Below are positions 8,724 through 19,391 of a stretch of DNA of 64,000 nt, in pieces. The notes below the pieces were generated by a model. That model saw only the letters and a list, made by a program, of their open reading frames with translations. It was not told the DNA's origin and did not search any database. The stretch's first letter is position 1. Each line of letters opens with the position of its first letter. The stretch is from Ulva prolifera (taxonomy: Eukaryota > Chlorophyta > Ulvophyceae > Ulvales > Ulvaceae). Made by a program: the position numbers and the translations under genes. Where the stretch lies: assembly GCA_023078555.1 (NCBI GenBank), contig CM041197.1, forward strand, positions 895,501 through 959,500, written 5' to 3'.

Positions 8724-11700
8724 GTGGCCATGGAAGCCGATAAACTCGTTGCATGTGCAACCTTACAAATTGCAGACCTACTGTATGCACCACTGCGAAG
8801 AGTCAGAGTGAAAATGAATGTGGTCTCGGGCAGCCATGTCCAAGTAGCAGTGCACGATGTCATGGTTGAGGTGCAAAAGCATCAACCACCCACAGCCCCA
8901 TTGCCATCTGTCCTGGGGCCCATAATAGACACTCTCAGTACTAGTAACTACAGCGAGGTGTTGAGGGACGCTTGTGCTGGCTTGCCCTGCACTAGTGGCG
9001 TCCTCAACCTGGCGTGTGCATCTATTTTCGAGATGAGGCACTTGGAGGTGAAGCAGTGCAAACATGCGAATCATCCGGACTTTCGGACCGGACTCTTCTC
9101 CGTTCTGGAGTGTCTCTCATCCGCGTGCCCATATTGCACCAAAAGGGCTAATCTCATGACACCCAAGCTCGTCCAAGTCATAACAGAGAGCGGCAGGCCA
9201 GACTGGTGTGCTCTCTAGACGACCCGTAGTGCTCCCCGAAAGAACCTTTCAGGTCACTTCATCCTGCGGAAGATAGACCATATGTTGAGTAGGGGCAGCT
9301 GCAGGTTCGTGTTGATCAAGAGGAAATGCAAACCTTGTGGAGTCACCCTCTACCCAGGGTTCTCAAAGGGTAATGAAGAGGTAACATGCACGGATGAGGC
9401 CGAATTAGAAATGCTTCCGTATGACGATGCCGAAATCGATATGGACGATCACGAGAGGAACACTGCCGAGAGGGGGGCACTTGCTGCTGCCACGCGAGCT
9501 GTACAGCTCACCACAGTGCTCGAGTACTTTGCAGCCGAGGGTGAGGCGTTGAACGACCCCAGCACGTGTCCATTCACGTTTCTGCGTGTGAGCGACAACT
9601 TGTGGATGCATATCAACTTTGTCGAGAATGAGATACACTTGCCGGTACGCCCAATTCTGCATGTATGCGAGTTGTCTCCTTCTCTGTAGCAGCTCCACGA
9701 AGCATCCCATTCACTGCAGATGATGGTGGGTGGGCCTGCCTTTGGCAAACTTGAAGAAATATACATTGGGAAATGTGATAGTAAAGGGTGGGCGGCCCCG
9801 ACGCCCATAGCGTCGGGCAGAGGTAGATCATTCGCCAAGGCATTCAAATTGCATTGCATGATCACCTTGCTCAACGCTCAGAATAAGCCACTCGGACGTA
9901 GTGTTCGTGTCATAAGCCGAGTTGATGCAAAAGGGAATCGTCGATGTGGAATGGAAACCATTGCAAAAGAGATTGTGGAAAACCATTTACCAGTGGACAC
10001 GGAGCATCGCAAGCATACATGTGATGTACCCGGTTGTGGAGGCCGAATACACTGTGAAGCACCAGTGAGCAAGTGTCTAGTGATGGATGGTGTTGAGGTG
10101 CCCCCCCTGATTCATTTTAAAAAATGTGCCGTGATGTCCACATTCCCTACTCTTCCAACAACGCACCAACGTTTGCAGAATTATACGGGTCAGCAGTGTA
10201 CATTCTTCACTGATGGTCAACATGGATATAGCTGCCACAAGATGCCTGCTTTCGGGAAACGCTTCTGCCACAAACATAGTGAGTATGAGAAGACATGTGC
10301 AGTGTACAGGCCAATGTCGGACAAATGCTTGAACTTATCTCCTACGTCAAGCCTAGCGACCATGTGTACTGCTTTCCATCGGTTAGGCATGCAGAGCCCC
10401 GTGGTGGGGACCCGTTGCACAAATCCTGCAGAGGAGGGATCATTGGCATGTGATGACCCATTGTGCCAAGCTATACTCCGCATGTTCCGCCATCGGCCTC
10501 AAGTGGAAGACGTTCAGCCTGGCGACAAGGGCACGAAAGAGAAACATGTTCGTGAGTTGGGTTGGCAAAAGATTCATGCCAAGCAATTTGTGCCCCGCAA
10601 CGCCCTCATTGGCTACTTCTTCTATGTATGCCCCTGCGGTGCGCTCCAACAGACCCCGTGTAGCACTCCGGATCCAGCCGGTAGCACATGTACAATATTG
10701 ACTCACAACTACACCATACAAAATTAACTCTTGCATGATCCTCCCTTCCGCAGGCGTGATAGAGGGTTACTATCCCCAAGAGTGCCCCGAGAACTATACA
10801 TCCAATTTGGAATTCCTTGACACGAAGTTATTCCCCATGGACACCCCCCATGCACTACCAGATTTCTTGTTTTATGACAGAGCCTGCTTTCTAGCAGCCT
10901 GCTTCGGAAAAAACTTGCAGAAATTTTCCCATAGGTGGTCAGGTTTGCAGTGGAGGGTAGACCGCTTCCACTTTCTAGGGCACTCTGCCTCCGATCGCCA
11001 TTGCCGGTTTGTTCCGGCTCCGTGTATATTGCACATGCTCGCCTTGAACGCGTACAACGGTTGGGTGCATCGTGCAAGGAAAATTGCAATGCTTTTGAAC
11101 CAAGGGGAAACCACGGGATTGTGCACATACTTGACAGCCATGACATAGAGCCAAACTCCAAGCGGGACTCCGCTAGCGATGGTCCTCGCAGATCTCGTGC
11201 TGGATTCAGAGTAAGAAAGGAGACCGTCGGTCAAACCAAGTCGAAGGTGCGGCACATGCCCCCTGCGCTTGTTCCTATTAAATCCACTGATATACAACTA
11301 GCGTGCAATATCACCACTACAAACCCCCCATGTCCTGCCCATCTCGCAACCACCGGTGTGCATGTTCTGCTGGCATCCTTCAGCAAGAACCATTGGACGA
11401 GTGTTTGTGGGTTTGAGCCATCTGTATACATGCAGGTTGAGATCCGAGAATTCATACGGCCCAAGAAGATACAAAGATTAGGTGAAACTGCACATTATGG
11501 GGCAGCCACAGCGGTTGGTGAGCCTCTGCCGCAGCTGGAAGAACGGGAGGAGTGGATCCAAGCTGTGATTGGGGTCAACACAGAAATTGCTGAACAGACT
11601 TTTAAGGAGTTGCGTGCTAGCAGCCCTACCTTGCGAATGATGGGAGTCTGGTCTTCAAGACTCCTCCTTGCATTCCGTGTGCAATGGCTGAATGTACGAA

Positions 11701-11798
11701 CATGCCGGCGGCAAAAGGCTATCGTTGCAGTCAATGGTCCTATTGCAAGCAGATGGCAGCCGTGCTCTACCCTTGGGCCAACATTGCACTTTATTTAA
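8724..11798 (+). CDS. KDZ-family transposase (CxC5/CxC6 type), multi-exon
   Basis: KDZ proteins are transposases of large DNA elements. Visible features in order: helical N-terminal part (8724-9215); cysteine pair CKPCG (near 9330); a stretch with the family-like VSDNLW; cysteine/histidine clusters around EHRKHTCDVPGCGG, YSCHKM and RFCHKHSEYEKTC; VCPCG; then LFYDRACFL and VDRFHFLGHSASDRHC, which match the core YDRAC and DRFHF motifs. An intron at 10639-10753 (GTGCGC...TTCCGCAG) joins VCPCG to VIEGYYP. The last part (about 11487-11798) carries NTEIAEQTFKEL and ends with TAA. Frame 8724-10638 is broken only by TAG at 9216-9218 and 9687-9689; both follow pyrimidine-rich tracts and could be intron acceptors. 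The exon join near 11050-11487 is unresolved. Confidence 0.8.
10639..10753 (+). other. Predicted intron in the KDZ transposase gene
   Basis: The donor is GGTGCGC and the acceptor CCCTTCCGCAG. Joining G at 10638 to GC at 10754 yields Gly in an uninterrupted CPCG-VIEGYY reading that matches the family pattern, whereas reading through ends in TAA at 10725-10727. Confidence 0.75.
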
Positions 11799-12162
11799 CA
11801 GTGTTCCACACATGGACTGCGAAAATTCAAGCAAGGAATCTCAGTGTCAAGTTGCTACGCTGTCGACTTAGATACAATAATGAAACGTGCATCTAGCATA
11901 AATGAAGTGGACTTGACTCATGTGTCACAACAGTCACCCCACCACCGATACCCAATCAGCATGATAGCTTCGAGGATGAGCCGCTGCGTAGATCGATTAC
12001 ATAGGAGAAGCTAGTTGCATGGCTGTAGCGACTCGGCACCTTGGCGTCAGGCGATACTGTGACAGGTGCCCATCCTTGGGACCACTAGTACTCTGCGCCC
12101 ATATTGACTAGCGCCAGCTTATGCCATATGATATTATCGGCGCATACAACCACTCGCCCAGG
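11799..12162. other. Transposase 3' flank
   Basis: Non-coding as far as can be seen. It lies between the transposase stop and the right inverted-repeat arm, and no polyadenylation pattern was identified with confidence. Confidence 0.4.
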
Positions 12163-12592
12163 CCATTGGCGGGCCTGGGGGCACGGAACAGTGGCCTCTG
12201 TGGTGCACGACACTTCATGCCCATACCAGGCAGGGACGTCACAGCCACAGTGAGTCCACCAAAGGTTGCCTGCGACCTGCAGTTGAATCAACTGTTATTT
12301 AAGCTGTACACATGTACACTGGCCAGGCGTCTGGCTTCACCAACTTGCTGGGCCAGAGGGCCATGCTGGGTCGGTGAGCTGGAGGAACGTAGACAGGCAG
12401 CCAGGGGCATCGCAGGCCTCAGCAAATGCTTCTAATTACATTTCATTTGTACTGGTTGATTCGCCAAGCGCGACAGGCATGACGCTCCGTACGCCGGCAA
12501 CACAGCGACCATGACCACCGAGCGGACAGGCAGAACATAGATCTTGGTACACGCCACTGTAACAAACAAGTCTAATAACACTTTGGAAACTA
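12163..12592 (-). repeat. Right arm of long inverted repeat
   Basis: This is the reverse-complement partner of 1-432. The inner boundary is sharp at 12163 (partner of base 432). The outer boundary is not resolved because the partner is cut off by the window start. Confidence 0.85.
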
Positions 12593-13219
12593 CAGTTGCA
12601 TTGGCCAGCCGTGAGACGAAGTCGCATACCTTTCGCCAGACATTGATGCACCGCAAAATCCTGGCGGAGGGTTAACCTCGGATGGTCCACTGCAGCGAAG
12701 CAGCATGTATGCGTATCATTTGATAAATAAGCTTAAAGTCGATCGGCTAGATCCGGCTTGCGCCATACAAGGCCTCGCCAGCTACTTTCCACCATCAAAT
12801 TAGTAGCCTACAGAAGGCGGATCCGCTATACGCTGGCGAACACCGCATTTAGTACAAACAATACAATACGAAGTTGCTCGCGAGCTGGCCAGGGCCCTGG
12901 CGCTTCGTGCGCGGCTCGCCAGATCTGCCCAAAAGACCCCCCACAGGCACGCCTAATGCGTAAACACGACCGAAATTAGGCTACTGCGGTGGCTGCTCAC
13001 GTTTCACAGTCTGAAAGCGCGCCGTGAGAGCACCGTGATGCACCAGTCGCATGGCTGACGCCGCCACACAAACGCTTGGCGACATGCATGCATGTGTGCC
13101 GCTGCATGGTGACGGCTGCCTTGCCCTGCGCGTGTGGCGTGACAGCTCGGGCCGACCAAATGCAGCAATCTCATGGCAATGCATCAGACTACAGGCGCAC
13201 CAGCCCCACGGCATGAAAA

Positions 13220-13253
13220 TCGCAGCAGTGTTGGAATTCCAACACTGCTGCGA
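13220..13253. repeat. Perfect 34-bp palindrome
   Basis: The sequence reads CAGCAGTGTTGG, then the AATTCC centre, then the exact reverse complement. The arms CAGTGTTGG/CCAACACTG equal the termini of the hAT-like MITE family found elsewhere in the window, so it could be an extreme internal-deletion derivative. Confidence 0.85.
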
Positions 13254-13337
13254 AAGCTGTCTTTCCTTTTTGCAAGCCCGCGCGCGGCTGGGCCTGTGCA
13301 TGCATGCGCATGAAAAACCTTCAAGCACGGTGTATTA

Positions 13338-13411
13338 GCTGAGGTCAGGAGTTCGCTGGTTGCATCACCCTCATATCATGGTGATGCAAGCAGCGAACTC
13401 CTGGCCTCAGC
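13338..13411. repeat. Hairpin with 32-bp arms and 10-base loop
   Basis: Arms 13338-13369 and 13380-13411 pair at 30 of 32 positions, plus one possible G-U pair, around the loop CTCATATCAT. The shape fits a foldback element or a small-RNA precursor; nothing in the sequence decides between them. Confidence 0.85.
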
Positions 13412-14660
13412 GATACAGGTCACATTGGTCCATATGGACCAATTTGACTTGTATCTGCCTTGAGGCTTGTAATGGCTGCCAGGCATGCAGACATGCAAGA
13501 GAATTCTAGATATTATAATCGATTGGATATCATGATGAATCCGCATGCTGCACCAACTAATTTTGAATCACAGCATGCATATGTGTACGCGTGAATCAGT
13601 GACCTTCTCCTGAAATCGTAGACTATTAAAATCGCCTAGGCCGTGTTCATGACCGTGCACGCAGCGACCTCGGTGCGCGCTTTGCGATTGGCTTCTGCTG
13701 GTTTCTGCTGGAGTTCGTGGGGATGGCCTGGTGGCTGTTTGAATTTGTGATGCATGCTGCGTTTCCTGTGCTGCTGAGGGTTTGCAGTTTTACAACAGAG
13801 TATACGGGAGAAACCCCCATGTCTGTGTGTCACAGATATATAAATGTCAAGCAGATAAACCTTGAGGCGATGCAATTCGAGCATTTCGATACGCTTAAAT
13901 TTAATTAAATATATTTAAATATCACACCCACAGTCACAAGCCCAAAGCCAGGGTGCAAGGCATTAACAATGGGACTGCTGTAGCTGTTGCCGGTGCCGTG
14001 CCGTGCTGTGTTCTCCGCAGAGAGCATGCATGCGGGCATGCTGGCTGTGGCTCAGGGTAGTCTTTCAGGGTGTTATCACCCAAGCCACTGTACTTGTTTG
14101 CTCTTCTGTAATTCAGAGAAGTACATGGGTGCAGGTAGACACATCGCAAGAATCTCGTCCCGATCAGCTCAGCGCTCAGGCTGGCTGTGGTTCGGGTGTG
14201 TTCATGACCCGTGTGTTTATGAAGCATTTGAAATATTCATGTGCTGCTGATGTCTTCACATCCTACATCGCACGTGCACCCATCGGAGCAGTTCTGCCAC
14301 CTGTCCCAGTGGCACATCGTGATTGGCATGTCTCCGCCGTTGCGGTTTTGGTGCGGCAGTTTCTTGCACGGCCAGGTCCTTATGACAGTGCCTCTGGTGT
14401 TGAAACATTTTGAAATTTCGTGGTCAGATGTAGCGGTTGTTCTTATTGTCGGTGTTGATGGTGTTGGTGGTGATGCTGGGGTGTCGGGTGTTGCAATTCG
14501 CCCGTCCCCTCTCGGTGAATTGGCTTGTGTTGTTGCATTCTGTGGCGCAAGTCAGAGTTTGCGGCAGCATGTTGCTTGGATGCCTCTTTCGGTCCCGGAA
14601 TTCGGAGTTGTCAATGTCCAAATGGATACGGCTAATGTAATCATGCATACATACATACGC

Positions 14661-15134
14661 GTCGAGCAGGTGTTCAGGGCAGTGGCCCAGGAGAAACTGG
14701 GGGACATCATGTTTATGCCGCCGGGTGACCCTTTGTGCATAGGAGATGTGTCGGTTGTGAACCCCTGTGCCGGTTCCTATTGCGGCCGTGCGGCCCGCGA
14801 GGACGGGGGTGCTGCGGAGACGCGGGACGTGCAGAAACGCACTGCTTATCGTTTGTACGACCCTGATGCGTATAGTTTTGTGCCGTTGTCGCATGAGACG
14901 CATGGTCGATTGGGACGGCCTGCCATGAATCACTTGAATCGGCTGGCGGAGGTTGCGTCTCGGTGTGGCAAGGTGAACCGTGCTTTGTTTGTGACGAATG
15001 CTCTGCGCCGGTTGAGTGTGGCGTTGTGCAAGGGGAATGCTCTTGTGCTCCGTGCGGGGCTTCAATCTTTGGCTGGCATCACCGGCCGAGCTGTGGTACG
15101 TGCTCGTGCCCGGCCTAGTGCCATGACTGCGTGA
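14661..15134 (+). pseudogene. LINE ORF2 C-terminus, unit 1
   Basis: Encodes the conserved C-terminal block of about 155 residues that begins VFRAVAQEKLGDIMFMPPGD and ends PSAMTA, then TGA. The same block recurs in units 2, 4 and 7. It is Arg-rich near the end and has no catalytic residues of reverse transcriptase or endonuclease. It is a 5'-truncated fragment, open in frame with unrelated upstream sequence. Confidence 0.75.
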
Positions 15135-15204
15135 GTGGATTTGCGTGTGTATTCCTGGCAACGGCTCGCTGCCCGGCCTCTGTCCATTGTAACTACATAC
15201 ATAC

Positions 15205-16152
15205 GTGGACCTGGACAATGCGGGGACCTGAACTTCGCGCCACAATATTGTTGAAAAACAATGGCGCGAGATCGGGTCCCACGCGTGTGTGGCATCCACG
15301 CGCATACCGCGCACAGCGCCGTTCGTCCGCGCGCGGCTCGCGGCCGCTCCGAGGCAGATCCATGCTGGCCCGTTGGGCCCGACCCCCCCTGCTCTGCCCC
15401 AGCCCGCCTCCCAGGTCGCGGGCCCTTCGCGTGGGGCGACCTTGCCCGCGGCGCCGATGCCTGCAGCCCCGCTGCCGCCGCAAACCGCGCGCGCGGACGA
15501 GGCGCCGGCACCTACGCCTGCTCCGGCCGCCGACGCCGATGCTGGACACAGCGCCCAGATGGGGCGCCACGCGCCAGACGCAGCGCGGGCTGCGGCACTG
15601 GCGGCGGCGGTGGCGGCGCCGGGTGGTCAGGATCCGGCGGGGCCTGGGGAGCAGGCCGCTGCCGCGCAGGCAACGGCGCTGGATCAGGTGTTCAGGGCAG
15701 TGGCCCAGGAGAAACTGGGGGGCATCATGTTTATGCCGCCGGGTGACCCTTTGTGCATAGGAGATGTGTCGGTTGTGAACGCCTGTGCTGGTTCCTCTTG
15801 CGGCCGTGCGGCCCGCGAGGACGGGGGTGCTGCGGAGACGCGGGACGTGCAGAAACGCACTGCTTATCGTTTGTACGACCCTGATGCGTATAGTTTTGTG
15901 CCGTTGTCGCATGAGACGCATGGTCGATTGGGACGGCCTGCCATGAATCACTTGAATCGGCTGGCGGAGGTTGCGTCTCGGTGTGGCAAGGTGAACCGTG
16001 CTTTGTTTGTGACGAATGCTCTGCGCCGGTTGAGTGTGGCGTTGTGCAAGGGGAATGCTCTTGTGCTCCGTGCGGGGCTTCAATCTTTGGCTGGCATCAC
16101 CGGCCGAGCTGTGGTACGTGCTCGTGCCCGGCCTAGTGCCATGACTGCGTGA
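15205..16152 (+). pseudogene. LINE ORF2 C-terminal fragment, unit 2
   Basis: Starts inside the zinc-knuckle region seen complete in unit 4. It continues through an Ala/Pro-rich linker of about 120 residues and ends with the same C-terminal block as unit 1 at TGA 16150-16152. The open frame from 15289 is 287 codons. A frame change near the start separates the knuckle remnant from the linker, so the copy is dead by truncation in any case. Confidence 0.75.
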
Positions 16153-16222
16153 GTGGATTTGCGTGTGTATTCCTGGCAACGGCTCGCTGTCCGGCCTCTG
16201 TCCTTTGTAACTACATACATAC

Positions 16223-16364
16223 GTAAAGACGCTTTTGAAGTTTCTCATGTGCAGTGCACTTGCCCGTAGTGGGTGTGCACTGGCCTGGTGAATGAGTGGA
16301 TTTGCGTGTGAGTTCCTAGCAATGGCTCGGTGCCCGGCCTCTGTCCTTTGTAACTACATACATA
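16223..16364 (+). repeat. LINE 3' UTR fragment, unit 3 (variant subfamily)
   Basis: About 140 bp with a divergent 5' part, then the common 3' end (GAGTGGATTTGCGTGTGAG... and the CTTTGTAACTACATACATA tail). The substitutions, shared with unit 8 (GAGCAATGGCTCG type), indicate a second subfamily. Confidence 0.7.
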
Positions 16365-18176
16365 CCATAACGCATGCCACGGAGGGCACCGTCATCACCG
16401 GCACGCCCATCGGCACCCCGGCGTTCGAGTCGGCGCACGCGGAAGTGACGGCCGACAAGGTGTGCGCCACCATCGAGAAGATGATGAGCCTGCCCTGAAA
16501 GCGCAAGACCAGTTCTTGCTGCTCTCGATGTCCTGCCAACGCCGTATGCTGCACTACGCCAGGGCGGTGCCGTGGGCGCACATTTCCGATCACATGCGCC
16601 GGAAGGAGGCGTCTGTCCTGGCTGCGGTGAATGTAATCATGCGCGTCCCGCGGGACGACCTTCGTGCGGCCGCACAAGACGTCCTTCCAGCGCGCCTTGG
16701 AGGCCTGGGCATCATGTCCACGCCGCCGGAGGTCGCGGACAGAGCGTACCTCGCTGCAGCTGCGGTGAGCCAAAAGGCATTCGCAGGAGGCCCCGAGTGC
16801 ATGCAGCCGTATCAGGGGCCGCATGGGCAACACTTGCAGGAAACCTGGCAGGCCCTCAACGTCGCTCAGCAGCTCCATCCGGAGCTGCCCGGGCCGGCGA
16901 GCGGCGACACCATCGCCAAGGTGTTACCTGATATGCAGCAGCGTATCACTAAGGTGGTTGCCCTGCGCCGCCGGGCGGCTCTGCTTGCCAGCCATGACGT
17001 CGCCACGCTCGAGGGTGCATGCAACTTGGCACGGCTTCGCAGCTGTGCTTGCCGTGCAGCCACCCTTTGGTCGAGCACCCTGCCGCTCTCCCAGGCGCTG
17101 CGCATGACTGACATTGCGTTCATGCTGAGCATCAGGTATCTCCTGGGCATGTCCCCAGCCCCTCCTAATGCGGTCGGCTCGCGCTGCGAATGTGGCACAT
17201 TCATACAGCCGCATGATCTCGACCACGCGATGAATTGCACACACAATGCGGGGACCTGGATTTCGCGCCACAATATCATTGAAAAACAATGGTGCGAGAT
17301 CGGGTCCCACGCGTGTGTGGCATCCACGCGCATCCAGCGCACAGCGCCGTTTGTCTGCGCGCGGCTCGCGGCCGCTCCGAGGCAGATCCATGCTGGCCCA
17401 TTGGGCCCGCCCCCCCCTGCTCCGCCCCAGCCCGCCTCCCAGGTCGCGGGCCCTTCGTGCGGGGCGACCTTGCCCGCAGAGGCGATACCTGCAGCCCCGC
17501 CGCCGCCGGTTGCGTGTGCGCACGCGGCGCCGGCACCTGCGCCTGCTCCGGCCGCCGACGCCGATGCCGGACACAGCGCCCAGCCAGGGCGCCACGCGCC
17601 AGACGCAGCACTGGCTACGGCCCTGGCGGCGGCAGCGGCGCCGGGTGGCCAGGATCCGGCGGGGCCTGGGGAGCAGGCCGCTGCCGCGCAGGCAACGGCG
17701 CTTGCGCAGGTGTTCAGGGTAGTGGCCCAGGAGAAACTGGGGGACATCATGTTTATGCCGCCAGGTGACCCTTTATGCATACGAGATGTGTCGGTTGTGA
17801 ACCCCTGTGCTGGTTCCTATTGCGACCGTGCGGCCCGCGAGGACGGGGGTGCTGCGGAGACGCGGGACGTGCAGAAACGCACTGCTTATCGTTTGTACGA
17901 CCGTGATGCGTATAGTTTTTTGCCGTTATCGCATGAGACGCATGGTCGCTTGGGACGGCCTGCCATGAATCACTTGAATCGGCTGGCGGAGGTTGCGTCT
18001 CGCGATCGGTGTGGTGAACCGTGCTTTGTTTGTGACGAATGCTCTGCGCCGGTTGAGTGTGGCGTTGTGCAAGGGGAATGCTCTTGTGCTCCGTGCGGGG
18101 CTTCAATCTTTGGCTGGCATCACCGGCCGAGCTGTGGTACAACCTCGTGCCCGGCCTAGTGCCATGACTGCGTGAG
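16365..18176 (+). pseudogene. LINE ORF2 3' part, unit 4 (longest): RT thumb, zinc knuckle, C-terminus
   Basis: Begins with sequence like the post-palm part of LINE reverse transcriptases (GTPIGTPAF). A frameshift near 16475-16500 follows, then about 270 residues of helical thumb/connection sequence. A zinc-knuckle-like CECG...DHAMNC...RHN motif near 17185-17275 is typical of L1-type LINEs. An Ala/Pro linker and the shared C-terminal block follow, shifted in frame by a small indel near 18000. No YxDD box is present because the copy is 5'-truncated. The L1-type assignment rests on the knuckle and on the Zepp-like clustering. Confidence 0.75.
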
Positions 18177-18245
18177 TGGATTTGCGTGTGTATTCCTGGC
18201 AACGGCTCGCTGCCCGGCCTCTGTCCTTTGTAACTACATACATAT

Positions 18246-18730
18246 CTGTGGTAGGGTGAACCGTGCTTTGTTTGTGACGAATGCTCTGCGCCGGTTGAGT
18301 GTGGCGTTGTGCAAGGGGAATGCTCTTGTGCTCCGTGCGGGGCTTCAATCTTTGGCTGGCATCACCGGCCGAGCTGTGGTACAACCTCGTGCCCGGCCTA
18401 GTGCCATGACTGCGTGAGTGGATTTGCGTGTGTATTCCTGGCAACGGCTCGCTGCCCGGCCTCTGTCCTTTGTAACTACATACATATCTGTGGTAGGGTG
18501 AACCGTGCTTTGTTTGTGACGAATGCTCTGCGCCGGTTGAGTGTGGCGTTGTGCAAGGGGAATGCTCTTGTGCTCCATGCGGGGCTTCAATGTTTGGCTG
18601 GCATCACCGGCCGAGCTGTGGTACGTACTCGTACCCGGCCTAGTGCCATGACTGCGTGAGTGGATTTGCGTGTGTATTCCTGGCAACGGCTCGCTGCCCG
18701 GCCTCTGTCCTTTGTAACTACATACATATA
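18246..18730 (+). repeat. Two near-identical 242-bp LINE 3' units in tandem (units 5 and 6)
   Basis: 18246-18487 and 18488-18730 both start CTGTGGTAGGGTGAACC and run to the CATA tail with few differences. Sharing the same truncation point is unlikely for two separate retrotransposition events, so a local tandem duplication is more likely here. Confidence 0.85.
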
Positions 18731-18732
18731 TA

Positions 18733-19251
18733 CTGGCGGGGCCTGGGGAGCAGGCCGCTGCCGAGCAAGCAACGACGCTGGAGCAGGTGTTCAGGGCAGT
18801 GGCCCAGGAGAAACTGGGGGACATCATGTTTATGCCGCCGGGTGACCCTTTGTGCATAGGCGATGTGTCGGTTGTGAACCCCTGTGCTGGTTCCTCTTGC
18901 GGCCGTGCGGCCCTAGAGGACGGGGATGCTGCGGAGACGCGGGCCGTGCAGAAACGCACTGCTTATCGTTTGTACGACCCTGATGCGTATAGTTTTGTGC
19001 CGTTATCGCATGAGACGCATGGTCGCTTGGGACGGCCTGCCATGAATCACTTGAATCGGCTGGCGGAGGTTGCGTCTCGGTGTGGTAAGGTGAACCGTGC
19101 TTTGTTTGTGACGAACGATCTGCGCCGGTTGAGTGTGGCGTTGTGGAAGGGAAATGTCCTTGTGCTCTGTGCGGGGCTTCAACCTTTGGCTGGCATCACC
19201 GTTCGAGCTGTGGTACAACCTCGTGCCCGGCCTAGTGCCATGACTGCGTGA
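18733..19251 (+). pseudogene. LINE ORF2 C-terminal fragment, unit 7
   Basis: Starts in the Ala/Gly linker (GCGGGGCCTGGGGAGCAGG) and carries the full C-terminal block, ending at TGA 19249-19251. It has more substitutions than units 1 and 2, so it is an older or different copy. Confidence 0.75.
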
Positions 19252-19391
19252 GTGGATTTGCGTGTGTATTCATGGCAACGGCTCGCTGCCCGGCCTCTGT
19301 CCTTTGTAACTACATAAATACACCCGGTGTGAATTCCGAGCAATGGCTCGATGCCCGGCCTCTGTCCTTTGTAACTACATACACCCGGTGC

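Larger units (their letters stand above)
1..12592 (+). mobile_element. Composite KDZ-type DNA transposon region, about 12.6 kb
   Basis: The region is bounded by two inverted-repeat arms of at least 430 bp (1-432 and 12163-12592). Inside lie a CxC5/CxC6 KDZ-like transposase, a Ulp1-type cysteine peptidase and several unassigned minus-strand coding blocks. KDZ elements are large eukaryotic DNA transposons, and Ulp1-like peptidases recur as cargo in several large transposon families, so one mobile unit is a reasonable reading. The left arm runs off the window, so neither the outer terminus nor a target duplication can be checked. A younger TRIM element sits inside the peptidase gene. The alternative is that the arms are an inverted segmental repeat unrelated to the transposase. 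Confidence 0.5.
12593..14640. other. Gene-poor DNA between KDZ region and LINE cluster
   Basis: No coding region is supported. It contains a 34-bp perfect palindrome (13220-13253), a long hairpin (13338-13411), an AT-rich patch near 13500-13560 and TA-rich sequence near 13895-13920. It ends in a short CATA run at 14643-14660 that abuts the first LINE copy. Confidence 0.5.
14641..19391 (+). mobile_element. Nested head-to-tail cluster of 5'-truncated LINE copies (Zepp/ZeppL-like)
   Basis: Eight units share one 3' end: the C-terminal codons, a TGA or near it, then TGCCCGGCCTCTGTCC and a CATA-rich tail. Each next unit begins directly in that tail but at a different 5' truncation point. Approximate units: 14661-15204, 15205-16222, 16223-16364, 16365-18245, 18246-18487, 18488-18730, 18733-19320, 19321-19382. 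This is the arrangement known from Chlorella Zepp and from ZeppL clusters at algal centromeres. Only the longest unit reaches back to the end of the reverse transcriptase region. No unit is complete. Confidence 0.85.

Noticed and set aside
7640-11148. Repeated in-frame TAG codons (7640, 9216, 9687, 11146) suggesting UAG is a sense codon
   Set aside because: At 9216 and 9687 the TAG follows a pyrimidine-rich stretch and fits an intron acceptor. TAG also ends the otherwise good models of copy B (38407) and copy D (55008). No consistent amino acid could be assigned. A nonsense mutation or splice site is simpler.
15193-16248. Minus-strand open frames across the LINE cluster
   Set aside because: They mirror the plus-strand LINE coding sequence; the zinc knuckle and the C-terminal block are only on the plus strand.
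14641-19391. CRISPR-like or satellite interpretation of the repeated 3' ends
   Set aside because: Units differ in length and 5' start, carry LINE coding sequence and share only the 3' end and tail.
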